Source of the DNA: Gracilaria domingensis
Taxonomy: Eukaryota; Rhodophyta; Florideophyceae; Gracilariales; Gracilariaceae
NCBI GenBank assembly: GCA_022539475.1
Contig: VCMS01000288.1
Coordinates: forward strand, 1 to 64,000
DNA: 64,000 nt
Direction: 5' to 3'
The notes below the pieces were generated by a model that ran no database searches, was not told where the DNA came from, and saw only the letters and a program-made list of their open reading frames with translations. The translations under genes were made by a program, and so were the position numbers. Positions 32,779 through 42,312 of the stretch are shown piece by piece (the stretch's first letter is position 1; the number at the start of each line of letters is the position of its first letter).

Positions 32779-33117
32779 TGTCGTGAACACGAATAGATCA
32801 GCTGTGCTGTGCTACAGACTCCGACGCAGGTCGAGCTTCGTTCGCGGAACGCAGTAGCGATTGTTCACAACAAACAGTACAGATACTTTACAACTTCGAT
32901 GACCCCCCTTTCCTTCCTTCGTCGAAAAGGTCCAGCTCCTTAACTGCACGCCAAAGGACAGGAGTTTGCACAAAACTGCAACTGTCTGACGTACAACTAG
33001 ATAAGTGAATGTTGTTCAATTCAAACGCAGAAAAATAAAATTACAACCCAATACAATTAGAACAATTCAAGATGATACATTACTTCATTGTCAGCAGAGC
33101 TGACAGTTATACGGACA
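32779..33117 (-). repeat. Extra copy of the C1 LTR, run-shortened
   Basis: 339 bp, the same sequence as 32331-32680. Almost every difference is one base missing from a run of two or more identical bases. The spacer 32741-32778 resembles the sequence left of 32331. This pattern suits a sequencing or assembly error more than a true tandem LTR. Confidence 0.75.
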
Positions 33118-36100
33118 CTCGGGCATCTTCAACGTCAGACATTGCAAAACGACGCCTCACTTGGACTCCATCAGTCCTAATCACCCATTGCAACACTTCC
33201 AAGTCTATTGCTCCATTGTCCATGATAGATTCTAGAGCCAAACATCTTCCATGCTTAGTCAAACCATCTGCGGGGTTATCGGCGCTACGGATCCAACCAA
33301 TGTTGCTGATTTCACGCGCAGTGTAGGCTTCTCGAGCAGACTCGATGTCAATCATCAATCTTCGTTCCGTAGTTGTTGAGTTGCGGATGAGAACTTTGAA
33401 TAGACTGTCATAGTCTGTATACATACTGAGAGGTATGCGACGCCCCAGGATTCGTTCCAAATCGTGACGCAACGTGTACGCAAAATCGAACGCGTCAGCA
33501 AAAGCGTAGACCTCTGCGCCCAAGACGGAGCGCACTACGCGTTTGGACTTGTAACTTGCGTAATGAAGAATGTTGCAACGTCCGGACTTGTCACAAAGCA
33601 GCACCAAGTACCCCAGTTGAGATCGGTTACCTTCAGCGTTGGCAAATGATGCATCCGCGAAAACCTTGATTGACAATGATTGGTCGTCCAAAGATTGTTG
33701 GTGTATGCCACGCCGGGGGTGTTGCTTAACGTACTTGATGATTCCATTGATGGCCTTGAGTACTTGTCGCGACCACATACGCTCTGTTACCTGAGACAAG
33801 AGGTTCACTTCGGCAGTGATGTCCGGACGAGTGTGAGAAAGCCAAGCGAGCTCCTGACGGCGACAGCGGAAGTCGTGAAAAGAACAGTCCTTCGGTAGGG
33901 GTTTGAGTCCATTGCAATACCGCTCTTGGTGGATGAGGTATCCAACGTCCGTTGGCGCAATCTGTAGACCAGCAAAAAGGAAGGAGTCATACTCACGCGG
34001 TTTGGTATCAAAGCGCTGTTCGGTAGACTTCGTCTGATCATGAAATGATTGGTTGCCGGCGGTAATGGTATCATCAACGTGTGTACCCATCAGGCCAACG
34101 AGTTTACCATGGATGGTGCGAAAGAAGAATTCCAGATCGCTTGCCACCGGACGCATGAGAAGATCCTCGCGTAGATGGCGGGCAAAGTTAGCATGCCAGT
34201 AGTCACCACTATCGGAAAGACCATAGAGGGGTTTCAACAACTTCAGCAGTTGGTTGTTAGAGAGGCGAAATTCCTTGGCTGGTCGCACGTATGCATCGCG
34301 CATGAGTTGGCCGGAGGACTGCAAGTAGGCCTGGGAAATGTCCTGAGACCATAGGCGAAAACTAAAAATTGCAGCAAGCGCGATGAGCATCCAGATGGAA
34401 CTGTGTTTCACTGTAGTACTCTGGTGGACAAGCAAAGCTTTCTCAGCGTCAGTGTGTCCTTGTACCACAAAGCGGGCCTTGTACACCTCATCATTGGTAC
34501 CTTTGTTCTCGATCGACAGAACAAAACGACCGCCCATCACATTTGCGTCTGCGGGGAGATCCTCCTTGCATACGATTTCAAATACGCCACGTTCCGCAAG
34601 TCCGGCGAGTTCTTTTGCCTTCGCGGCATTGAAATGAGGCAGAGAAGGACGATGATCACGGGGAGTGAGGACGTCAGTGATGTGTACGCGCGTTGGAGGT
34701 GTAGGATCGGATCGAAATGCATCGAGGGCGCACTTGAGACGTTCCAGTTCCCGATCGGCAGATGTGTCGGGGGTGGGAAGAATTTGGGAGAGGTTAAAGT
34801 GCTTCACAGTACCGTTGTAGTCCACAAAAACTTCCTTGTCGCGAACACGTTGAACAGAAAAAGGTCCTTCCCAAGATCCACGGTCGAGTGCATCGCGCTT
34901 CGGAAAGACATAAATATTATCCCCAGGGTTGATCAGATAGTGTGTCACAGGAGGTAGGCGAGATTGCAGGGCTTCCGTAACGCGAAGACGTGCCGTGATG
35001 GTTTCCATTTCGCTTCGTGCCTTCTGCAAGGCTGCCATACGTTCTTTCTGCTCTGGAAGACTTGCGTTGCGCACAGGAAAGGTGGGGTAAGTTCCATAAA
35101 CAAGTAAAGTTGGTACGTACCCTTCGGGACCCATAGTATCGTTCATACCCTTAACGGCAAGACGGAGTGCGACTTCGGGATCAATGGAGGGGTGGTCGGT
35201 TCGAATGACGTTAAAGATTCGACGTAAGGGCGCATGGTATCGTTCTCCTAGACCAATCGACTTGTGACTCTCAATACCCGAAATTTGTACGTCGATGCCA
35301 TGCAGCGAGGTAACTTTCTCCCAGTATTTTGACGTGAACACTTTTGCAGCGTCGGCGCGAATGCGATGCGGATATCCAACGTAAACAGAGGCCCAACCTT
35401 CGACGAAGGCATCCCAGATGTCCTTGGCGGATTCACCCTTCAATAGAATCGCGTTTTGATACCTTGTGTGGGTGTCCACAATGTGTAGGATGGGATTACC
35501 GTCAATCCACATAAGGTCAATGGCCACTTCGTGGTTGAATATCAATTTGTCTGGCGGAATGGAGACGCGAAAGCGGTAAGGACGTGGAGAGGTGGATTTG
35601 CATGTGCGACAGTGGGAGGCTATCTCCTCAAGAATCTTCCGGGTATCCGGGTTCGCATCGTTAAGACGGGCCTTGCGCAGCAGGTTGTACAATCGTTGTG
35701 CATTCGGGTGGAAGAAATGGAGGTGGAGCTTTCGTAGTTCTGAATGCGTGAACAAGATTCTGCTTGTGTTCCATTCCACAAAGAGGTGCCCGTGTTTCCT
35801 GGTGATAGGCATCTTCCATCCAGCACGGCGGCTATCCAATACATTTTCGACGTTGTCAGGCACTAGAGATTCTTTGTCCATGATATCCAGACCAATTAGC
35901 AGCGGTACGTCGGCGGAGACAACATCGATCATGATGGAGAGAAAACCTCCGTCAGGTGTTGGCATGCGTATGTTGACTTTCCCAAGACTGTTCCGAATAT
36001 CGTTGCCAAATCGAAAGGAATACCATGAGTGCTGTAGCCTCATCTTGAGCTTATGCTCCAGATGGTAGGCCTTGGCTTGACGCAGACCAATGACGGACTT

Positions 36101-36340
36101 CTGTGCTCCACTGTCAAGACATGCTCCTTCAAATCGCCTAGATGAGTATTTGGGAAGGCTTTTGAGTGATATGTTGTGTACGTGAATCAGGCGACGTCTT
36201 GGTTCTCGTGAGATCCGATAGGATGCTGTGTGACGACGTGATCCGATCCGACGTGAACGAGGGACAAGAAAACGGTTCTTATCTGGTGCCTTCTTCAGCC
36301 TTGTGGTCAGAACCTGGCGGCTAGGTAGGTTCTGCTTCAA
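33107..36340 (-). CDS. Element C1 pol (protease, integrase, RT, RNase H)
   Basis: A 1077-codon open frame of a copia-type pol. The retropepsin motif is ACLDSGAQKSVIG. The GAG-pre-integrase block has CRTCKSTSPRPYRFR. The integrase has IDLMWIDGN, RADAAKVFTS and HKSIGLGERYHAPLRR. RT follows with WSQDISQAYLQSS, KPLYGLSDSGDYW and GTHVDDT. RNase H has VFADASFANAEGNRSQLGY, YKSKRVVRSVLGAE and SADNPADGLTKH. The integrase core with GLGERYH is shared with C2, so both belong to one lineage, distinct from A. The stop codon lies just inside the 3' LTR. It looks whole. Confidence 0.85.
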   Translation of the reverse strand: MKQNLPSRQVLTTRLKKAPDKNRFLVPRSRRIGSRRHTASYRISREPRRRLIHVHNISLKSLPKYSSRRFEGACLDSGAQKSVIGLRQAKAYHLEHKLKMRLQHSWYSFRFGNDIRNSLGKVNIRMPTPDGGFLSIMIDVVSADVPLLIGLDIMDKESLVPDNVENVLDSRRAGWKMPITRKHGHLFVEWNTSRILFTHSELRKLHLHFFHPNAQRLYNLLRKARLNDANPDTRKILEEIASHCRTCKSTSPRPYRFRVSIPPDKLIFNHEVAIDLMWIDGNPILHIVDTHTRYQNAILLKGESAKDIWDAFVEGWASVYVGYPHRIRADAAKVFTSKYWEKVTSLHGIDVQISGIESHKSIGLGERYHAPLRRIFNVIRTDHPSIDPEVALRLAVKGMNDTMGPEGYVPTLLVYGTYPTFPVRNASLPEQKERMAALQKARSEMETITARLRVTEALQSRLPPVTHYLINPGDNIYVFPKRDALDRGSWEGPFSVQRVRDKEVFVDYNGTVKHFNLSQILPTPDTSADRELERLKCALDAFRSDPTPPTRVHITDVLTPRDHRPSLPHFNAAKAKELAGLAERGVFEIVCKEDLPADANVMGGRFVLSIENKGTNDEVYKARFVVQGHTDAEKALLVHQSTTVKHSSIWMLIALAAIFSFRLWSQDISQAYLQSSGQLMRDAYVRPAKEFRLSNNQLLKLLKPLYGLSDSGDYWHANFARHLREDLLMRPVASDLEFFFRTIHGKLVGLMGTHVDDTITAGNQSFHDQTKSTEQRFDTKPREYDSFLFAGLQIAPTDVGYLIHQERYCNGLKPLPKDCSFHDFRCRRQELAWLSHTRPDITAEVNLLSQVTERMWSRQVLKAINGIIKYVKQHPRRGIHQQSLDDQSLSIKVFADASFANAEGNRSQLGYLVLLCDKSGRCNILHYASYKSKRVVRSVLGAEVYAFADAFDFAYTLRHDLERILGRRIPLSMYTDYDSLFKVLIRNSTTTERRLMIDIESAREAYTAREISNIGWIRSADNPADGLTKHGRCLALESIMDNGAIDLEVLQWVIRTDGVQVRRRFAMSDVEDARVSV

Positions 36341-37881
36341 AAGGTATCGTTCTCAACGTTCGGGATCTGCGTGTCACTCACAAGTGCGGCGGATGCGGCG
36401 GTGAGTTGATCGATGGTAGCCCTTTCTTCAACGAGAGAGAGGAAATTAGCGTCAAAAGTTTCTCCCTGTGCATCTTCGCAGTGGGGACCATTGTCAGAGT
36501 CGTCGTTGTCGCGAGGGGGATCTTCGTCGAAGGCTTCTTGTAATTCGCGTGCAAAATCCATGAGAATCTCCGTAACATTCACAGATTTGTTGTTCTTAGC
36601 TTCATAGTAGGCGACCTTGTTTGCAGCAATACGCTCGAAATCAAGGGGTTTGTCGCACTGAGAAACACGTCAATTCTCTTTGCTACAGTTGAAACAACGA
36701 GTGAATGAGGCTTTGCCGTTCTGTTTCTTGGGGCCCGATGATTGAGGATAGCGTCCGTATCGACCATGGTTGTTGTAGTTCACGTTCCACCTAGACTTTC
36801 GATATGCTGGATCGAAAGAACTGGACCAGTCGTGCTCTTCCCATTGGGTTTGCGCCTGTTCCAGCAAGGACAAATACTTCAAATAGCTCAGTTGCTCAAT
36901 CTGAGTGGTGCTGGCGACACTACGCGCCCATTCGCGACCCTTCACAGCGTTCTGGAGGAATACGCGCATGCGTCGATCGGATCGATCCTCATGATGGGCC
37001 ATGGGGACCAATCTTTCGATATCACGTGCCTAGTCATACAATGCCTGTGCTTCCGTTCGACTGTTTGCTTCAAACTGTGATATGTGTAGACTCTGCAATT
37101 TCTGAGAAGTTCGCTCCATTTTCGCGGGAGAAGCAAATACCTCACGAAACATTGTAACGACAGCTCCCCAATTATTCTCTCTACCGTCAACATTGCGGTA
37201 GTAGAACTGAAGAGCCTGACCTCGAAGCATGTGATGCAGGTACGTTACACGATCATTAGCTCTGATCCTATTCTCGACACATAACTTTTGATACTGGGCC
37301 AGGAAATACTCCCAATCCTCATCTGAAGCACCTGAAAACTTATCATCCTTGGAGCGAAATTTCAAGGCGAACATCCGTGTTGACTTGTTTTCATACTGTT
37401 CGTCAGAACGGCTGCTGTTCCCATGATTTCTATCAGAATTGAATGGCTGAGGTTCGTTTTGCGCAGCTCTTGGCGATACGATAACCTCGTCTCCGCGACG
37501 GATAGCATCATAGGTAGCCATGGCACGCCTGCACTGCTCGGTATCGGATGTTCCATAAATAGCCCATAGTACCCTGCGCGGTATGAGACGTCCAGACTCT
37601 TCCGTTTGCGCGCATGACACCTGTTTACTCTCCAAGAATCTTCGAATGCATTTGTATATCTCTGGATTGCATGCAATGTCAGGGTGAACCATCTGCATGG
37701 GGGTATAGTCATCACGAATTGCAGCGGTGAGAGCGTCTCCTACCAATTGTGTCGTGGTGTCATCAGCATATGACGCAAACGTGTTCCGCAATCTATGCTG
37801 ACGATCGTTAGTAAACTGTACCAATCCAAACAGAAGGTAGCCAGAAGTTGGTTGAACTTGTTTGACAACATTGTTGGCCAT
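36337..37881 (-). pseudogene. Element C1 gag region
   Basis: The region begins MANNVVKQVQPTSGYLLFG close to the 5' LTR. It contains a capsid-like segment (DDKFSGASDEDWEYFLAQYQ) and a zinc-knuckle remnant (RCFNCSKEN). It ends overlapping the start of pol. Broken, with about two breaks. Confidence 0.75.
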
Positions 37882-37918
37882 TGTGGCTGGAAATCACGTA
37901 GTTACCGTTATTCCGGAA

Positions 37919-38268
37919 TGTCGGTGAACACGAAGAGATTTCAGCTGTGCTGTGCTACAGAATTCCGACGCAGGTCGGAGCTTCGTTCGCGGGAACGCAG
38001 GTAGCGATTGTTTCACAACAAACAGTACAGATACTTTACAACTTCGATGACCCCCCTTTCCTTCCTTCGTCGGAAAAGGGTCCAGCTCCTTAACTGGCAC
38101 GCCAAAGGACAGGAGTTTGCACAAAACTGCAACTGTCTGACGTACAACTAGATAAGTGAATGTTGTTCAATTCAAACGCAGAAAAATAAAATTACAACCC
38201 AATACAATTAGAACAATTCAAGATGATACATTACTTCATTGTCAGCAGAGCTGACAGTTATACGGACA
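37919..38268 (-). repeat. Element C1 LTR (5' side)
   Basis: 350 bp, matching 32331-32680 with about two differences. It contains a small hairpin, ttccgacgcaggtcggag. Confidence 0.85.
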
Positions 38269-38499
38269 TAGATGTGTGCACTGCGCTCCGTTTGCACGGG
38301 AAGCCACGTGTAGTGGTGCACACTTTCAATATCCGGTCCACCCATGGAGGGTTCACATTCGCCTGCACGGGCCAAACGACACGTGTGGCATTGCACATCA
38401 TTCAATTTGTCTTCCATCCACGAAGGGTTCACTTCCGGTTGCACCGGTCAAAATACACGTGTGGCACTGCACAAACAATAATGTGGCCACTCCCTAGGA
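38269..38499 (-). repeat. CACGTG-rich tandem repeat array inside element B
   Basis: Roughly 73-75-bp units, each with gcacggg/gcaccggt, then cacgtgtggcactgcaca, then a catycacgaagggttcac-like block. The best units are about 38341-38413 and 38414-38485. A partial unit lies before them, others before C1 (32180-32330) and after C2 (about 44885-44905). C1 and C2 split what was one array. Confidence 0.6.
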
Positions 38500-38800
38500 T
38501 GATGGTCTACTTTTGGTCTGCGGTATGCAGCAGGGATGCGGTTTGCAAGGTTAGAAAGTCATATATTCAAAATCATGGGGAGACCCCTTTACTGATGCTG
38601 GAGTCCCTAGCTACTTAAGTACCCTGGGGACCGATTCCCAGTACTGGGTTATCGCTAAGGTTCTCAGGGGTTTATCGACTCCTGTTGGCCTTGGCCCAGA
38701 GCTGGCTGTAGGCGGGAGTTCGTAGCGATATGCGACAGCCGGGTGCGCGGCGTGCGAACACGCTCGCATCAAGAGCATGCTTGGCACTCGCTGAGCGTCA
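38500..38800 (-). repeat. Element C2 LTR (3' side)
   Basis: 301 bp, matching 44562-44862. On the minus strand a purine tract (aagaagaagag) lies just before it. Confidence 0.9.
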
Positions 38801-41800
38801 GTCGCTCTTCTTCTTGTTCGCACGTTGCGCAGGTAAGGGCGAAAACACGCTCCCGTTGGCGTGCACGACCCATTGCTGGACGGGATGATCAACAACCCCG
38901 CGCTGGAGAAGATCACTAAGTGCTGGGCATGGTTTTGGCTTCGTTAGTGGATCAGCGCAATTGTAGGGCCGGAGAATGTGCCCAATATCCGAGATTTCTT
39001 CTCGTTGGTAGGCCTCGCGAGCCGCAGCCAAGTCAATCATCAGACGCTTCTCGCGCGTGTAGGAGGCTTTCGTGATCGTGTCGAAAATAGATTGGCTATC
39101 TGTTAGCATGCAGATCCGAATAGAACGATTGAAACACCTTTCCAAGTCCGTCTTCCGGATGAACGCTGCGTCAAATGCGTCCGCAAACGCGTAGATTTCA
39201 GCGCCGAGTATAGAACGGACAACACGCTTGCTCTTGTAGCTGCGATATGCGAGGATGTTGCAGCGTCCAAACGAATCACACAGTATTATGATATACCCAA
39301 GCTGGGAGGAGAGGTCAGGGTTGTTAGCAAATGACCCTTCAGAGTACACGCGGATGTATACACTGTTTTTGTCCAGGTGGTAATGTTTGATTGACACTTC
39401 GTCCCTTTTCTTCAGATGCTCCACAACAGAATTGAGAGCCTTCACGTGCGTGACGTCATACTGCTCCGCTGTGACCTGCGCAAGTTGTGCAGTTCTGCAA
39501 GCGACATCAGGTCGAGTGTAGACGATCCAATTGATCTTCATTAAATGGGACTTAAAACTGCAAAATGGAGCGCTCTCATCAAGAGGGGACAGACGGGCGA
39601 TCTGCGGTCGTTGGTGCAGCTCGATGTACCTCGGGTGAGTAGAAACATAAAGTCCGGCGTAGAGAAATGAATCGTATTGTTTGGGCTTTGAGTCGAACTT
39701 TTCCCCGGTTTGGTCCGTAAGCTTCTCGAAGTGCGCAGTTCCTGTTTGCAGGGTATCATCGACGTAGTTGCCCGTGAGCCCATCAAGGTTGCCTGAGGGA
39801 GCATGTTTGAAAAACATGGCGTGATCAGAAGACGATTTCTCAATTTGCAAGTCCGTAAGGAAGTGTTGTGTCAACGTGTGGTACCAGTAGTCTCCTGACT
39901 CCGTGAGGCCGTAAAGAGTACGACGCAATTTAAGGAGGGAACCGGGAGGTAGTTCCATCTCTGGAGGCGGTTTTAGGTAGACGCGGAGTTGAATTGGGAA
40001 ACTGGCCTGGAGGTAAGCTAGTGTAATATCTCGGGACCAGAGTCGGAACCGGAAAACGGCAGCAATGGAGGCGATGAATCGGACAGCTTGCAAGCGTAGG
40101 GAACGCGAGTCATGAACTAGAGCACCTTTCTCACGGTCTGCGTGACCCTGGGCGATGAGACGAGCCTTATATTTCGGCGAAGGCCTCTCGGCGTTCTTAA
40201 TTGTCAGCACCCAACGGGAGCCAATAATATTCGGCTTCTCGTTGTGCGGGCAGCATTCCTCTCGGGCATCGTCGAAGGAGACGACAGTATACACGTTTCG
40301 ATCACGAAGACCCTGAAGCCCCTTTTGACGAGCAGGGATGAATTCTGGTGATTGGGAGCGAGGGTCATTGGGGGGTAGGATTTCCGTGATCAAAATGGAA
40401 GGAGGTGTATGCGGTTCGTTGTGTGTTGGGGTGGTGAATGCATCTAATTGTGCCTTAAAGCGTTCGAGAATAGTCCTGTCTGTGGAGACATCAGATGGGA
40501 TACATTGCGTGATCGAGAATTGTTGAACACCAGCAGGGGTGCGAACATGGAGCTGTTTGTCGTAGCAAAGAACAACACGGTAAGGGCCAACAAATTGTTT
40601 GGGCTTTTCGCGATAGATGCGAACCCATGATTCAGGCTCAAACTTGAATTGGGCAGCGGGTGGGACGCGAGCGCGCAGTGCTTCAACGACGCGAAGTTTG
40701 GCAACGATGGTAGCGTATTCGCGACGAGCAGCGGCGAGGGCTGAAAGGCGCACCTTCTGATCCTTATGAGTGGTGTGCGAAGGGTCAAGGCGTGGCAATG
40801 TGCCAAAGACTAAGAGCGACGGAACGAGGCCATTAGGTCCCATGGTGTCGTTGATGGTCTTAACAGCAATGCGTAGGCGGACGTCGCGTGGGAGGAGTGG
40901 GAAGTCAATGGATACCTTAGAGTAAATTCGTCGTAGCGGTGCATGATATCGCTCGCCCAGTCCGAGACTTTTGTGGCTTTCGATGCCTGAGGTGGTAATG
41001 GAGATACCGAGAGCTGCTGATTGTTCGTGCCAAGCTTTGGAAGTGAAATTACTTCCTTGATCAACATGCTGATTGTTTCGAGCTCCAGTGTACACCGTTA
41101 GCCAGCAAACAAGAAACGTATGCCAAACTACCTCTGCAGATTCACCTGGCAAGAATGCGGCGTTGGAAAATCCAGTTTCGATGTCAACAATGTGGAGCAC
41201 TGGGAGTTTCTTACCATGATCTCGGAGGTACATAAGATCGAGACTGATCTTATTGTTAAATACGATCTTGTCGGGAGGTAAAGAAACGCGGAACCGTAAC
41301 GGGCGAGTGCGCAACGTTTGGCATGTTCCGCAGGAGTCGGCGATGCGTCGGAGGAGTTCCTTGGTGTGGTTGTCGGTCTGTCGAAGTGAGGCACGGCGGA
41401 GGAGTTGGAGTAGTTTGTCCGTTGAGGGGTGGTAAAATTGGAGATGCAGACGGCGGAGCTCCCCCTCGGTGTAGGGGCTGGTAGCAGTGTGGAGAATGCT
41501 AGAGGGAGACGAGATATCCCAGACGATGAAAAGGTGGCCGTTGCGTTTTTGAAGGTGGATAATCCAGTCAACAGTTCCTGATTCGAGCTGCTGGAGCTTC
41601 ATATCTAAGATAAGATGGTGTCGGTCACCAATATCTAGCCCAAGGAGGAAGGGCACAGCGGCGTCGACGGTGTCGATGTGGAGGGCAAGAGAGGAGCCAT
41701 CGGGAAGCGGGATTAGAACGGGGAAAGTGCCGAGGGAGTGGTGTATGGCATTCGCGAATTTGAAGGACTCATGCGAGGGTTGTAAGGCAGAGTGCAGATT

Positions 41801-42304
41801 GGTGTTCGGTTGTTGTTGGGCCTTGTGGAGCAGGATGGCTTGGGGGAGCCCAACCACGGATTTGGCGGCGCCAGAATCGATGCAGGCACCGAGGAATGGG
41901 TGTTGCGGCTGGGTAGCGACGTGAACGCTGGATGCGAAGAAGGTTTCCCAAAAAAGAACAGATTTGGGCACAGTATGGGAATCGGGCGAGGCGTCGATGG
42001 TTGTCAAATTGGCACTCCGAATGACGGCGGTTGTGTGTTGGTGAAGTGGAGGCTTTGCGTGTGGTGGTTTGTTGGTACCGTCGGGCGGGATAGATGGTGT
42101 CGGAGGGGACAAGTTGGCGCTCGCGCGCAGAGGCACCCTGGATATTGCACAACGGGTGGCTGCGAGGGGAGTAGGATGCGAAGGTTTGGGGGCAAGGTCA
42201 ACAGATCGCACTTCAGTATGGGTGTGGAGGACAGAAAAGGCGGTGTTGTTGGGCGGGGGAGTGAGGACATTTCGCCTTGGGTTGGAGACGAGTGGGCGGG
42301 TCAA
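38798..42304 (-). CDS. Element C2 pol (protease, integrase, RT, RNase H)
   Basis: A 1168-codon open frame. Protease: ACIDSGAAKSVVGLPQA. GAG-pre-integrase: HLQFYHPSTDKLLQLLRRAS and CGTCQTLRTRPLRFR. Integrase: SLDLMYLRDHG, VDQGSNFTSKAW and HKSLGLGERYHAPLRR. RT: WSRDITLAYLQASF, RTLYGLTESGDYW and GNYVDDT. RNase H: RVYSEGSFANNPDLSSQLGY, YKSKRVVRSILGAE and YNCADPLTKPKP. The TGA stop is formed by the first three bases of the 3' LTR. Copia type, sister to C1. It looks whole. Confidence 0.88.
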   Translation of the reverse strand: MTRPLVSNPRRNVLTPPPNNTAFSVLHTHTEVRSVDLAPKPSHPTPLAATRCAISRVPLRASANLSPPTPSIPPDGTNKPPHAKPPLHQHTTAVIRSANLTTIDASPDSHTVPKSVLFWETFFASSVHVATQPQHPFLGACIDSGAAKSVVGLPQAILLHKAQQQPNTNLHSALQPSHESFKFANAIHHSLGTFPVLIPLPDGSSLALHIDTVDAAVPFLLGLDIGDRHHLILDMKLQQLESGTVDWIIHLQKRNGHLFIVWDISSPSSILHTATSPYTEGELRRLHLQFYHPSTDKLLQLLRRASLRQTDNHTKELLRRIADSCGTCQTLRTRPLRFRVSLPPDKIVFNNKISLDLMYLRDHGKKLPVLHIVDIETGFSNAAFLPGESAEVVWHTFLVCWLTVYTGARNNQHVDQGSNFTSKAWHEQSAALGISITTSGIESHKSLGLGERYHAPLRRIYSKVSIDFPLLPRDVRLRIAVKTINDTMGPNGLVPSLLVFGTLPRLDPSHTTHKDQKVRLSALAAARREYATIVAKLRVVEALRARVPPAAQFKFEPESWVRIYREKPKQFVGPYRVVLCYDKQLHVRTPAGVQQFSITQCIPSDVSTDRTILERFKAQLDAFTTPTHNEPHTPPSILITEILPPNDPRSQSPEFIPARQKGLQGLRDRNVYTVVSFDDAREECCPHNEKPNIIGSRWVLTIKNAERPSPKYKARLIAQGHADREKGALVHDSRSLRLQAVRFIASIAAVFRFRLWSRDITLAYLQASFPIQLRVYLKPPPEMELPPGSLLKLRRTLYGLTESGDYWYHTLTQHFLTDLQIEKSSSDHAMFFKHAPSGNLDGLTGNYVDDTLQTGTAHFEKLTDQTGEKFDSKPKQYDSFLYAGLYVSTHPRYIELHQRPQIARLSPLDESAPFCSFKSHLMKINWIVYTRPDVACRTAQLAQVTAEQYDVTHVKALNSVVEHLKKRDEVSIKHYHLDKNSVYIRVYSEGSFANNPDLSSQLGYIIILCDSFGRCNILAYRSYKSKRVVRSILGAEIYAFADAFDAAFIRKTDLERCFNRSIRICMLTDSQSIFDTITKASYTREKRLMIDLAAAREAYQREEISDIGHILRPYNCADPLTKPKPCPALSDLLQRGVVDHPVQQWVVHANGSVFSPLPAQRANKKKSD

Positions 42305-42312
42305 GTCTCCAT

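Larger units (their letters stand above)
32331..38268 (-). mobile_element. Element C1: copia-type LTR retrotransposon inserted in B
   Basis: The LTRs are 32331-32680 and 37919-38268 (350 bp, TGTCGGTGAAC to ATACGGACA on the plus strand) and differ at only about two positions by eye, so this is the youngest element. The 4-bp repeat taga flanks it. An extra LTR copy at 32779-33117 probably reflects an assembly fault. Pol (33107-36340) is one open frame and looks whole. The gag region (36337-37881) has about two breaks. Confidence 0.85.

Noticed and set aside
38285-38490. CRISPR-like array
   Set aside because: Units are contiguous tandem repeats without unique spacers, inside a eukaryotic retroelement.
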